Positions 33,739 to 45,030 of a stretch of 48,300 bases of DNA are shown piece by piece. The translations under genes were made by a program, and so were the position numbers. This DNA comes from Gymnopilus junonius (lineage: Eukaryota; Basidiomycota; Agaricomycetes; Agaricales; Galerinaceae). Each line of letters starts with the position of its first letter. The first letter of the stretch is position 1. Below the pieces are notes generated by a model that saw nothing but the letters and a program-made list of their open reading frames with translations, ran no database searches and was not told the origin of the DNA. Where the stretch lies: assembly GCA_015501075.1 (NCBI GenBank), contig JADNYJ010000259.1, forward strand, positions 1 to 48,300, in the 5' to 3' direction.

Positions 33739-35010
33739 GACGGGCGTGGGCGCTGTGATGGACGAGCTCGACAAAAGATGGTAGTTGATTTGATTGCAGT
33801 TCATGTATATAAATTATTATGTAAGATAGTTCTGCTTTTCGCCCACTGATAATGAACTTTGTCGCCAACCTCTCTCCTCCCTTTCTGCGGATCCTTGTTC
33901 GAGGTTGCACATGCTGCGGCGGACTATGTTACGCATATAGTCACCCCCAGGAATGCACAGGCACAGGAGGGTTTTACTAGGGCACTGATCACTGTGCGAG
34001 ACGTCGACGTTCCTCACGACTACAGCACCAGCCGTCTCATCCTCAACATCTGACTCCAGTCCTATACCTATCGCGCGAAAGTACCTTCGAGAAGGCAGGG
34101 AAGGAGCTACGAGCTTAGCTTCGGAGACGCGTCGTGGTACGTCTTGTTTTGTATGCTCAGTCCTGAATCACCCATCTGTCCGCTTTACCAGTGCTTCGAC
34201 TGCGTCAAGGTCTCTAGACCATCAAGGACGCATCCTATCGTCATACTTTGAGTAAGGATTCCATCGAGGACCATCCCTGTACGTATCTCATCACTTCAAC
34301 CGGCCCGCAACGCATTTCTCACCAAGGACTATCTGGTTGACTTGGAAAGTTGCGATGAAGCACCTCGGGGCATGGGCATTAACAAACTGTGATTTTTCTT
34401 TCTTTGTAAATACTTCTTTCCCACTGATCACAGGCAAAGATTACCATGCTAGTTGGGTAAAGCTCGTGCTCACTGGTGCGCCTTTTTTTTCTCTGGCTGA
34501 TAGAGGAGCATACTGATTTATTTTTAGACAGTGATGTTTCCGAAAGACTGTGGAACAGAAAACCGTATATCTTCCCTTTGCCCATGAACTGTTTCCGCGT
34601 ATCATCTACCACTCCAGAAGACCAAGACCGACTTGAAGAAGAGGGACACCAACACTGACGCGACAGCGGGCAGTATAGCATTAGTTATTTTCTGAGAATA
34701 CTGAGAATACTGAGCATTTGAGGACCGTTGAAATACCGAAATGATAGTAGAGTATGTAGACCCCAACTTGAAATGGACGCCTGATGTGAGGACAACCTGA
34801 GGAGTGTGATTATTGAGAAAAAAAAATTTGAGAAATTTGATGGACTATGTAACGTCTACAACAACCTACATCTACAAGACCCTAGTAAGTACAACTATCG
34901 ACTACATCCCCTCCCCTTACCACAACTCCAACCACACCCATTACAACCCACACCCATCACCATCACCATCACTCCCTTACCCGCACCTACATCTGCACCC
35001 GCGCCTCCAC
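33739..35010. other. Shared promoter of J, conserved upstream segment, and 3' flank of the EH-like gene
   Basis: About 33780-33850 matches the A promoter (about 1020-1090) in inverted orientation. About 33860-34240 matches the upstream region of copy I, including a GTACGT..CCAG intron-like piece at about 34139-34187. About 34240-34800 has only short unrecognised ORFs. From about 34840, pyrimidine-rich sequence is the presumed 3' UTR of the minus-strand gene ending at 35011. Confidence 0.45.
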
Positions 35011-38000
35011 CTACAAAGGCTTCCACCCCTCCCCAACCGGCCACTTGAGATTGTCCCTCTCCGCCAACACCCCTCGTGGACCCATATCCACAGGCGAGCG
35101 CCGCGTGTCGTCCACCGATCCCATCCCACGACTCCGTCTCCACGAATCGTTCTCGTCGTCATCAAAACCCAAACCGTCATATTCATACCCGTCCATATCC
35201 ACCTCTGGACTATCCCTCCCACCCGCATAGCCGCCCGCATGCCCACCACCACCAGAACCACCACCACCAGCACCCACATACCCCCTCTCCCACCGCTCAT
35301 TCCGCTCAACCAACCCCTCCTCCTCCTCGCCCTCCAGCCCAGCCTTACTCTTACTCTTACCCCTCTCCCCCCTCACGAACCCCCTCCTCGTCAACCCCGC
35401 CTCGGCTTTATACCGTGCCTTGTCGAGGTTGGGTTGGATGATGGTGTGGTTCAGCGTCTCGAGTTTAGGAGGGAGGGTGTGCAGCGTGGCGAGTGTGCGT
35501 TGGAGGTGGGTGAGTGGTTGGTTTTGGGTTTGGTTTTGGTTTTGGTTGGAGGGGACGGTTGACTGTGGAATCGAGTTGGGACGTGAGAGAGAACTAGAGC
35601 CTGAGCTGGGCCCTGAAATTGAGTTGGAGTTGGAGTTGGAGTTGGAGTGTGAGTTCAAGTTCGGGTTGGACGTGGAATGCGACTGTGATTGAGACTGAGA
35701 CTGCGCACGCGAATGATGCGGCGACGACAAAGAAGACGTTGACGTCGAAGGGGTCGAAGATACCGTAAGCGACGACCTCCTCTGCGGCGTGCCGGATAGA
35801 CTCATATGCCTTGACAATCCCATACCACCCGTACCCACACCCATACCACCCAATCCAGGAGACGCAGGCGGACTATACTTCAAATTCCCATTCCCATTCA
35901 AATCCATGTAATCCGCTCTCGTCCCACCCAACCCATACGAAGAAGGCAACACCTGCACACTCTCCGGCCTCCGCCTCCTCACAGGCAGCGGGACGGGCGG
36001 GGTCGACATGGGGGAAGGAGGCTGATGCAGATGCAGAGATTTAGAGCGGAACACTCTCGTGTGTGGGCTAGGCGTGGCAGGGGAGGGTGACGGTGAGAAA
36101 GGTGACGGTGAAAAAGGAGAGGCCGAGTGTGAAGAGGCCGAATGCGGTGAAGGTAAAGGAGAAGAAGAAGGTCCAGGTCCAGGTCCAAATCCCATACTAG
36201 GCCCATAAACAGCCTCAAACGACCCTTGATCCCTATTCTCACCTCTATAATTGAAATTCTGCATCTGCATCTGCAACTGCAACGGAGCAGTAGGCGCGTG
36301 ACGATAACCCTGCGCATGCGCGTGAGCGTAAGACGAAGACGAAGGGTGAGAATGAGTAAAAGGCAAATAATGCTGCTGTTTCCGATCAGGATGCATGGGT
36401 GGTGGAGGGGGACCAGGTGGTAGATCCACATTCGGCATTGAAGAGGGATCATCGTCCGCTGAGATGCTTAGAGGCTGGGGAGGGGGAGAGAGAGAGTCGT
36501 GATCGGAGGCCGAATGGAACGGACTGCGGCCAAGCGGAAGCGGTAGCGGTGGTGGTGGTGGTGGTAGTGCACCGGCCAACGCGACTTGTTCCAGCGAACT
36601 GGTCGATAGCGGAGGTGAGGGCGGGCGGGGTCGACGTTTCGGGAGGGGAGGTGCACCGTCCGAAGCGGAGGCTGAGGCTGAGGAAGCAGATGTGGCTGAA
36701 GGCGCGTACGACCTCGCCGGACTCGAAGAAGATATCCTATTTCTTCCCCCTTGCTGCTGCTGTCCCCTATGTTGTGGGTCCCGCGTCTGGTCCTGGTGCT
36801 GCCTCCCCTGGTGCTGTACCTGCTGTCCCTGTCTCCCCTGATGCTGCTGCTGCTGCTGTTGATGGTGACTACCCCCATTCGAGCCTGTGACCACCGAACT
36901 GCTCTTCAACACCTGCAACACGCGCTCCTTCTCCAGCTGCTCCTCGGCTTTTTTCATCGACTGGGCGATTTTGCTCGCGTGCAGGCTTTGTTTCATGAGG
37001 TTGGAGGTGATGTGGTGTGGGAGTTTGGGGGGGATGGCGGGTGGAGGGGGCTTGAGATTGGCATTGGGGTTGACAGGGTCGGTGGAGGTTGAGACTACAT
37101 TGAGGGGTTTCGAAGGCGATATAGAACGCGATCCGCGGGTGTTATCACGTGATGAACCATGACGAGGGGGAGGGACGAGAGGCGGGGCTGGTTTTCGAGG
37201 GGGGAGGAGAGGCGGGAGTTTATTGGGAGTGTCGGGGTGTTGCTGCTGCTGTTGTTGGACAAAGGGGTTGTGGGAAGAGTGCTGCGATGCAGCTGTGGTG
37301 GATCTGGAGGAAGACTCGGATCTTGACGGGTGAAGGGGCGGCTGGGTGTGTGTGCGGGGGTCTGGGATGGAGAAGGGGTTGAGGGGTGTTGGGTTTGCGT
37401 TTGGAGGGGCGGGGGTGGTGGTAGTTTGGAGGAGGATGGAGGTGGTGCGGACGGTGCGGTGTGGGTCCGCCGTGAGGGCATAGGCGGTGCAAGTTCGGCA
37501 GGGCGTTTGGCAGGAGAGGAAACTGGCGATGCTGACGGTGTAGGGCGATCTAAAAGCGACATTTTTCAGAAAATGGGACGAACACCAACCACGTTCCAAC
37601 GAACCTGTATGTGGAGCCTGGGTCGGCACGACGAGAGGAGCAGGGCTAAACGGGGTGGCTGGAGACCCGAATTCGACATTAAGACATAGTTCAACCAAGA
37701 GGAGGATATATACCCACCTTGAACGAACGCGAGAGATCTATCGACCTCCTTCCCACTCTCAGCGTGAACCACAAGCCTCAACGCAGCAAAGAACTCTGCG
37801 CCCGATATCGTATCGCCGTGTGCCAAAGCCGGAGAGAACAACTTTAAAATCTACATTCCAAATCCCCAAAAAAAAACCAACGATAAGCCCATCGTCATGA
37901 AACACACACATAACACACAAAGCACACACTCACCCCGTCCATAATCGGTGCTGGGATATGTGAATACCTTCCGCGCAACCACGCTCGTGCTTCACGCACG

Positions 38001-38143
38001 CTGACGGTCAGCTGCTCCAGGTACTCGTCGTCGGCGTCGGAGCTCCTGTCGTCATCGGATAGTGCGAGGTCTTTGAGGCTGGAGGTGTATAGTGCGTATT
38101 CGGCGTCGCTCAGTGCGGAGGTGTGCAGCGCGAGTCTCCTCAT
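35011..38143 (-). CDS. Proline/serine-rich protein with N-terminal EF-hand/EH-like domain (probable scaffold); one frame uncertainty
   Basis: Exons 38143-37934, 37850-37718, 37658-37605 and 37549-35011 splice in phase. The N-terminus 'EARAWLRGRYSHIPAPIMDG' 'ILKLFSPALAHGDTISGAEF' 'FAALRLVV' 'HAESGKEVDRSLAFVQ' resembles an EH/EF-hand helix-loop-helix. Then comes a long disordered Pro/Ser/Gln-rich region with two NPF tripeptides ('PLNPFSI', 'SHNPFVQ'), which are EH-binding motifs, poly-Gln and PPPP stretches, and a charged helical block 'SMKKAEEQLEKERVLQVLK'. A second helical stretch 'LQRTLATLHTLPPKLETLNH' precedes the end 'ERDNLKWPVGEGWKPL'. The natural Pro-rich frame after exon 4 begins ('SPAKRPAELAPPMPSRR') differs from the later NPF frame, so one indel near 37380-37480 is needed unless the 37605-37549 intron is unused. 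A role in endocytosis or actin organisation is inferred. Upstream 38160-38400 has further splice-like sites, so the start may be earlier. Confidence 0.68.
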
Positions 38144-39267
38144 CGATCGTGCACGAGGATGAGGATGAGGGATGTCGATGAGGGTGGGGGGATCAGGCCA
38201 GGCCAGGCGGGTTACGGACGGATATGATTTGGAGATAAGGAAGGTCTGCTCTAGGTTGAAAAATAACAGTTAGTTGGAGTGCAAATACGATAGGATGATT
38301 GTGAGGCACTCACTTGTAGAAGAAGGGAGTCGATGGTCAAGGTAGATTCAGTTTCAAATCCTGCAGGGTCGTTGGAGAGCGAGGAGGAAAATGATAATGG
38401 GATCTCTTACGTAACGCAGTGCGACTTTCCCACCTCGGAAATCAATTCCCGTTCGACTCGCTGATGATCACAGATTCTTGCCAGTCAACTCGGACCCATC
38501 CCATTGATCCCAGCAAGGTACGCAGAGATCGAAAAGCATATACTTGTGTAAATCTATGCATGCCTTACAATCGTACTTGGCCGAGGAGTCCGAAATCAGG
38601 AGATGGGTCACGATCGGAGTATGACTTTATTTTTTTTTTTCGTCAATCGAACTAAAAAAACTCAACGGCACCATCACAACTCGTTCAACACGATTTTCAG
38701 GAGAAAAGGAAGCCGGATGGAGGGTACTCGTCCACACCATCTACATCATCCGCGTCATTCACGATAATCCACGCCATGCACGAAATCACCCCACGTAGTG
38801 CCACTTATATTAGTGACTAAGAGCCCCTCAATCATCTCGACCTCTCCTGCCTGACTCCGGTACTCAAAACTCAAAAGGCAGCCTCAGACAAGATATGACC
38901 CAGGCACTCAAATACTCCCCATGGTCAACACAAGTATGTATTTACATATGTAGCAAATTTTATTTCCGATCAGCACACTCTCAAAGTGAGCCACCTTTTC
39001 TGAAAATATCTCTGCATGCTGAATAGAAATGCAATAATTTGTCTTAGAGTATACCTCTTCCATGTCAGGGTGTATCCCTTTCATCTGGGTCACTCTCGCA
39101 AGATCCCATCCTCTCCTCTCCTCATGCATCCTGTCAATGAGCAACCCTCAAATGTGGCACAACTAATGTGTACTTCCATTTTTTCAAAATTCCAGTTCAA
39201 ACATTATACATCTCACAGAAACCAAAGAAAGAAATGGGCTAAATGACAGGCACCATCACACACAATA
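38144..39267. other. Upstream region of the EH-like gene and AT-rich spacer; no gene
   Basis: Read on the minus strand, about 38310-38210 holds a GTGAGT..CTAG intron and an open frame ('LISKSYPSVTRLAWPDPPTL') that runs into the ATG at 38143, and about 38410-38360 holds a GTAAGA..GCAG pair. These may be 5' exons or UTR introns. Beyond about 38500 I see nothing. Confidence 0.4.
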
Positions 39268-39414
39268 CTGTACCATTTCATTCAATTCAGCAGTCACGCG
39301 TCACGGCCATTTTTTTGACCCCGGATTTAATTCTTTCTCGATTTTTCCGATTTTTGGAATTTCTGAAAAGTGCAAAAAAGTCACGTGGGTGCCGAATTGA
39401 ATGAAATGGTACAG
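39268..39414 (+). mobile_element. MITE, 147 bp, TA-flanked (copy 1)
   Basis: The ends CTGTACCATTTCATTCAATT and its near-perfect inverse form about 25-bp terminal inverted repeats. TA is duplicated at 39266-39267 and 39415-39416. The interior is A/T-run rich and partly palindromic. A second, inverted copy lies at 43668-43817. The TA flanks suggest a Tc1/mariner-type mobilising enzyme, which is an inference. Confidence 0.85.
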
Positions 39415-42400
39415 TACTTGAAGGCACCAGGAACAGGAACACCAGAAGTTAAGTTATGAGATGGCAGGCCAGGGTGTCATTTTGATACATTAATTACAGT
39501 AATATATATGAAGTCCTGATCAACAAATGGCAGTAAGATCAAGCAGATGAATTAATGTATCCCCAGGCATAGTCTCTTCCCCTGCCATCCTTTTCTAGAA
39601 TAAAGCTAGGTACATTTATTTTATCCTTCACCTCCTAGGCCTGTAATAAATCCTTCTCAATTTTTGTTCTTGAAAGTTCATCCCTCCCTCCACCCTCCCT
39701 CCACCCTCCCTCTATCCATCATCCAATTAATACTCTTAAATTTATTTGTCTGCAATTGTTCATCCATCTATCCAACCCTACCATGATAAATTCTGTTCAT
39801 TTTATCCATCCAGAATTGTCTATTCATGAATCTATCCATCCTGTAATAAATTCTCTTTAATTTTCATTTCTGATTGTCCATTCCACTCTATTCTGCCCTC
39901 AGATTAATCCCCTTTAAATTTTCATTCCTTAATTGTCCATCCATTCACATCTGTGGTCTGTAACATGTTCTCTTTGATTTATTCATCCTGAATTGTCCCT
40001 GCACAAATCCTTCCAAATCTGTGGTCTATTACATATTCTCTTCAATTTATTCATCCTGAATTGTCCATGTACATACATTGGACTTCCAAGTTGAGATTGC
40101 AGCAGCTTGAAGCAAATTAATTTGAATAATATTTACTGAGATTGAGGGATGTACATACATAAGATTTCATTATCAGCCATTCCCCAGACTTCAGCATTAC
40201 TTTGCTGATTGATAGTAGCAGCAAGATGTTACTTCTTTTTGGGTGACAAAAGAATAAAAACTGTAGAAGAAGAGTTTACAATAGTAAGTTCCTTATCACT
40301 TGAACCTTGAACATCATTAAGCCCTGGGAACTCTTCACCTAAGTCAAAAGCTGCAGCAGTGACCAAATAAGTAGTAGTGCATAGTGGAGTATGTGGTGGT
40401 ACAGTATCTGATGGTAAGACCTAAGGGAAAGATAGGAAGATACCCAGATTGTTTGGTGCTGATTGTTATGCTTGTGGGTTCCTTTGAGCCTATACAGGTT
40501 GTGCAGATGCACATGCTGCACCTCTTGTCCCTCTAGGCAGCATCTGAGATGCAAAGCACACAGAGGAAGCAGAACAACAGCAAGTGCAAGCTTTTTTTCA
40601 TTATCTGGATATCAATTGATAGCAGAGTTCGAAATATATATTAAATATAAACTAATTTCACATGGATAGCCACAGTATCTGCAGTTTTGGCTATATATAA
40701 CCACAGTTGACCCAAATAGTTACCGGTGACAATGGTACAGTTAAGTCACCAGTTCTTGCTGGCCCATGTTAGTCCCAGAGCCCAATGAACCTCTCAGCTC
40801 AGGTCACTCTGCCATCTCACTCTATTTGCTCCCACTTGTTTGCCTTTTCCACCCATAAAGTGGAATAACACCTATAGGATGTGATGTTCTGGGCTCACTC
40901 AAGAGACCGAGGCTCCATCTCTGTGGGAAGGGGCTCAATGAGCATTTATAGTTAATCAATGCCTTTTTTATCTTCTGCTTGACAGTATGTTGTAAAAAAG
41001 TTAACAATGACAAAAAGTGTACAGAGTTATTCAGGCTATGTAAGTGATGTCTCTCTTGTAAGTCCATTATCACTATTTACACAAGAGCTGTTGTCAATTG
41101 GGCAGCTATCCATTGATCCATCTCATTCTGTTTAGTTAAGTCTGCAAAGTCGATGCAGTCTATTAAACAAAGTGAACTGAGACTGAGAAAAACTATTCTC
41201 CATATTATACCTAACTGCCAGAATCTCCCAGTACCCTGTAAAAAATACACATTATAAATGCGGGTGCTGCAAAAAACATTCAATGCTTGTTAATACAGTT
41301 CATTATAAACACAGTGAGATTGCTTTGCTTTACATGATCCTCTGCATATCAGGATTGATGGAGAGGATAGAATGTTTAATTTCAATAATGATTTGAGTTT
41401 CTGAAAGCTAATTGCAAGACTTTCTTGACCCCATGAGTGAGGTAGTGATCAACCATGAAATCAGGAATTCTATCAGCCATCCCAGGAGCAGAGAGAATTC
41501 ATTGTGGAGTCACCCTGAAATCAAGGCACTTCAGATAAGGTGTTCTAGGAATATGGCATAAACCTGGTACCAATGGCATTCCAAATTGTATGGGTTGCAT
41601 GCTGGATCTTGGGCAATAAGTATAGCTCAGTACATTCTTCTTTTAATAATATGTAAATATTGCTTGCATAAATCTTGGTCATGCTTGCACTACATATGTT
41701 GTCATCTGGATAGAAATAGGTATTGTAGAGGAAAAAAGACAGTGGAAGAATAAAGAAGGTATAATAAATATTTATAGGAAGCATATCATGAAAAGAGGAG
41801 TATGTACCTTGTATGCAGAAGAGTACTTTGGAAGCAAGAAGACTGATACAGTAGTGAGAGGTAACAGAGATGGCAAAAAGGTTGAGTTCTGGAGAACCAA
41901 GGAGGGGGCACACCAAGAAAGAGGTACTTTAAGATAATGGATAAATTGTGAGTAAATAAATGAATGTAGAAATATGGACTAACCACAGCACAAGAGGACA
42001 AGAAATATTGCACATGATTTAGAGAAGCATTGATAAAGGATTATGGACCTGGCTTGAATGTTGAGTTCTGGATATAGTTAGAGCCCAGATGCAATGTCAG
42101 GGAATATGAATGTGCAACTTGTCTAGTAATCTTTAGTGCAGGTAATAGTGAAAGTGGGGAAGAAAATTTATGAACAGAAATCACATATCAGTTTTATAAC
42201 ATATAAGTAAACATAAATATGACAAGCATATAGCTTGGGTGCCATGAAGATTCCCCACTGATGTGACACCTATGATGATATTATATCATGGCTTCTACAA
42301 CAAAGGCATTGTTCTTACCCTTTTTTGGTTATCTGTCAGGGATAAATGTCTATCTTGGCATCAGCATGCAACACTCATTGTTGATGATGACAACACCTCT

Positions 42401-42456
42401 GTAAGTTCCTACAAGTTAGCAGGCTAGTGTTTTTGATTTAGCCTAAGTCCAAGTTG
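39415..42456. other. Gene-poor AT-rich tract between repeats
   Basis: It contains degenerate tandem repeats at about 39640-40075 (separate entry). The remainder has many short ORFs, none with a recognisable domain, splice logic or family match. Base composition is clearly more AT-rich than in the gene regions, consistent with old transposon sequence, but I can identify no ends or coding remains. Confidence 0.45.
39640..40075 (+). repeat. Degenerate tandem repeat, unit about 58-68 bp
   Basis: About six or seven diverged units share the order 'ataaattctctt.aattt', 'ttcatcctgaattgtccat', 'ccat..atc' and, in the later units, 'atctgtggtctgtaacat'. The best-preserved phrase, 'tcatcctgaattgtcc', appears at about 39983 and 40044. 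A CCTCCCTCCA tract lies at about 39680-39712. Confidence 0.7.
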
Positions 42457-42464
42457 AATACAGC

Positions 42465-43494
42465 TAGGGAAAAGCACGGGTCAGGCATACCCAGATGGGT
42501 CACGGGTATGGGTCCGGGTAGCGCCCAGTAGACCCGCGACCCGGAGGTACCCGAGATATTATACAGGCGAAGTCAGCCGGCCGCATAATTCCGAACCACT
42601 GATCAGCCTGATTCAGCCGTCTTTGATGACGTGTCTCCCTCTCAGTGCTCACCACCACCACTCTCCTTCCTCCTTCCTCTTCTCCTCCCCTCTCTCGCCC
42701 TCAGGACCGTGCCTGTGTGCCCCTCCCCTTGTCTGAGGGATGTGGGCACACTTTTCTTGGCTGGATGATGCTGGACACGCAGGGGGGACCCGTGTAGTGG
42801 GAGGCCCAACCAGGTGTGTAGCAGACGGGCTCGCGAATGACTCGCGAGCTCGTTCTGCTCTTTTTCTCCTTCTTTTTTTCCATGCTAACTACTGCCTATG
42901 ACCTCACAGGCGCGCTGCCTCTGCATCCCTCGCTTGCAATCACGAGACGGAGGTTTTCCGCCTGGATGACACTTACAACACACCGCCTCCCTTGCAGCAA
43001 ACGCAAGATGGGACGGTTTTACGTGCTTGTGCATGGTCCCACAGCACCATCACGACATCTGTCATCGCCGCCACCCACTGCCCGTCTGGTTTATTCAGAC
43101 ATGGCAATTTCGTTTCATTCATCCCAGGTGAGGTAAGAATGAGCTCACGACCATGGGCTCGTTCTTTTCTTTACTGACGATATACGTGCTATGTTCCACA
43201 GTTCCATCTCTACCACAGCATGCTGCCGCCGCCATTGCTTCCCACCTGCCGCCATTGCTCCCCTTCCCTCGTTTTCGACGTTCGACGCTGACATGACATG
43301 CCTACCCCCCTTATCTAACCCTCGCGACATGCAGAAGGATGCCATTTGGCATCTGCGCTGCCACCGCGAGGCATACAATATGCCTCGAAGAAATACCCGT
43401 CACCCGTGTACCCGTGGCGTGGTGACCCGTGGGTGTACGGGTACGGGTATGGGTTAGCATCTGGGTACCCACGGGTTACCCGTGCTCATCCCTA
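42465..43494. mobile_element. Non-autonomous hAT-type DNA transposon, 1030 bp, with 8-bp target duplication
   Basis: The left end TAGGGAAAAGCACGGGT and the inverse of the right end TAGGGATGAGCACGGGT differ at two of 17 positions. The element is flanked by the direct repeat AATACAGC at 42457-42464 and 43495-43502. An 8-bp duplication with TAGGG termini is the hallmark of the hAT superfamily. Sub-terminal 'cgggtacccg', 'gggtatgggt' and 'acccgtg' motifs are densely repeated at both ends, as for transposase binding. The interior is CT-rich with only short ORFs (for example 42837-43136) and no transposase motif. Confidence 0.88.
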
Positions 43495-43667
43495 AATACA
43501 GCTTAAACAAGTTTCTGAGTCAGGGGGTCCAATGACTAGATTTCACTGATTTTTATAGTAATTAAACCCTCACTGGGTTTGGCATTGAGCTCCAAAATCA
43601 CCTTGGAAGCTGGTTTGCATGCTTGGATCCTCAACTGCTTCTCTTCTTTAGTTCATGATATGTAGTA

Positions 43668-43817
43668 CTGTACCATTTTGATCAATTCAGCTAGCACGTG
43701 ACTTTTTCACATTTTCGAGAAATCTCAGAAAATCGGAAAAATCGAGAAAAAATTAAATCCGGGGTCAGAAAAAATTGGGTGTGATGCGTGACAGCCGAAT
43801 TGATTGAAATGGTACAG
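43668..43817 (-). mobile_element. MITE, 150 bp, TA-flanked (copy 2, inverted relative to copy 1)
   Basis: Same terminal repeats as the copy at 39268-39414 and a shared interior ('cacgtgactttt', 'aatcggaaaaatcgagaaa', 'aaatccggggtca'), read in the opposite direction. TA dinucleotides lie at 43666-43667 and 43818-43819. Confidence 0.85.
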
Positions 43818-44031
43818 TAATTGAAAATCTCTAAATGTATGATAATGATGCAGATAAGAGATAAATGAACAAGAAATACATATTACAGATATCATACTCC
43901 AAGTCTCAATGGCAAATATTCTCTGTTAATTTGCAGATACAATTGTCACATTAAAACATCTGGGATGAGCACATTTATCTACAGCAATGAATATGCATCA
44001 TCATTGACCCAAACCATTTGTTCTAAGAAAT
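43818..44031. other. 3' flank of the small gene at 44.0-44.5 kb; nothing else seen
   Basis: AT-rich, no ORF of note. Confidence 0.4.
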
Positions 44032-44529
44032 TCAAACCAACTCCGGATAAGGCATCTTCTTCAGCTCCTCATTTGTCCAAATTGACATTAGCCACTTTGG
44101 CTCAACTCCTTCAAAACCACCCTCTTTCTTAATATTTGCCAACTGACTCCTCGTAACTTGCATCGAAGTCTCTGGGTGTTCTTTTGACACACTCGCAACA
44201 GCAAGCATGAACAGAATGTCAGTATCTGGCGATGTTAGGTCATCGTCTGTGTACACCTCGACCAAAGTCATCTTCACGCCGGTGATGTTTTCGAGCTTGC
44301 GCAATGCGATGCCAGTGTCTGGCTCCTCAGTTCCCTTTTTTGAATACCAGGCGGGATCGACGACTCTTTGGTAGAAGTCATCATTGGAGTCGAATGTAAA
44401 TCCGTAGAAGTACATGTATTCTGACACATCAATTCACCAGCATTAGTCGGAAGCCAGTGCTCGAGCAGAAGCTGGATAAATCTTACCATCGGAATCGACT
44501 CGAGGAGGCGGTGGGATCGCGTTTAACAT
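44032..44529 (-). CDS. Hypothetical 143-residue protein, two exons
   Basis: Exon 1 44529-44487 ('MLNAIPPPPRVDSD') and exon 2 44420-44032 join through a 66-bp phase-1 intron (GTAAGA..TCAG) at an aspartate/glutamate: '..VDSD|EYMYFYGFTFDSNDD'. The rest is a compact acidic domain ('DPAWYSKKGTEEPDTGIALR', 'GVKMTLVEVYTDDD', 'ILFMLAVASVSKEHPE', 'PKWLMSIWTNEELKKMPYPE') with no signal peptide or membrane span. Even base use, good splice sites and a globular-looking sequence support a real gene. I do not recognise the family. The start is the first in-frame ATG after an upstream stop. It lies in a transposon-rich neighbourhood. Confidence 0.7.
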
Positions 44530-45030
44530 TTGGAATTTACTCTGGTGGTCGACATAGAAGCGCTTAGAGTGAGGTGGTGTCAGAACTAGGCTGCAGGTCT
44601 CAAGCGCATTGTCACACCACCTGACTGCACGTCCTTATCTTGCAGGTGACACCGTGAGCTCGGGATCTAGATTCTAGAAACCTTATCGTTCTGCACCGAC
44701 GCCTCCCGAATATGCATCAGGACTCTTTCATAGAGAGAGACGGATTTTCCTGCCTTCAGACTGAATTGTGAAGTGACAATTTTGCACGGAAATTAACTTT
44801 CAGTTAGCTCTCCCCAGTGCGAAAGGAAGTTTGACGGGCGAGAAAGGTAAGAAATTTGGTTGCCGCTTGTTAGTCTTTCACATTTTCCTAATAAACTCGG
44901 CCAAGATGAAGAACCGAGGTGAGAATGCCCCTCCTCCATATTCCTCTCTTCGGACTCATAGTTTCTTCTTCAATCTAGAAAACCCGTCTTTCATACACCT
45001 ACGCACTCGGCTGCGAAATTCTTAGAAGGA
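44530..45030. other. Divergent intergenic region between the small gene and the coiled-coil gene
   Basis: It should hold the promoters of both genes. An ORF at 44831-45025 (plus) ends just before the coiled-coil gene and could be 5' leader; no protein similarity is seen. Confidence 0.4.

Noticed and set aside
34813..35692. Plus-strand ORFs opposite the EH-like gene (Thr/Pro/His-rich frames)
   Set aside because: They are antisense shadows of low-complexity codons of the minus-strand gene, with repetitive composition and no independent start, splice or domain support.
36226..37689. Further long plus-strand ORFs over the EH-like gene
   Set aside because: Same reason: the proline- and serine-rich sense strand leaves few stops in antisense frames.
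39680..39712. CRISPR-like or telomere-like repeat from the CCTCCCTCCA tract
   Set aside because: It is a short simple-sequence run inside a degenerate tandem repeat; the organism is eukaryotic and no telomeric TTAGGG array is present.
40860..40970. Possible small structured RNA ('gggctcactcaagagaccgag' area)
   Set aside because: Some local pairing can be drawn, but there is no tRNA box B, no snoRNA box pair and no second copy to compare, so I cannot support it.
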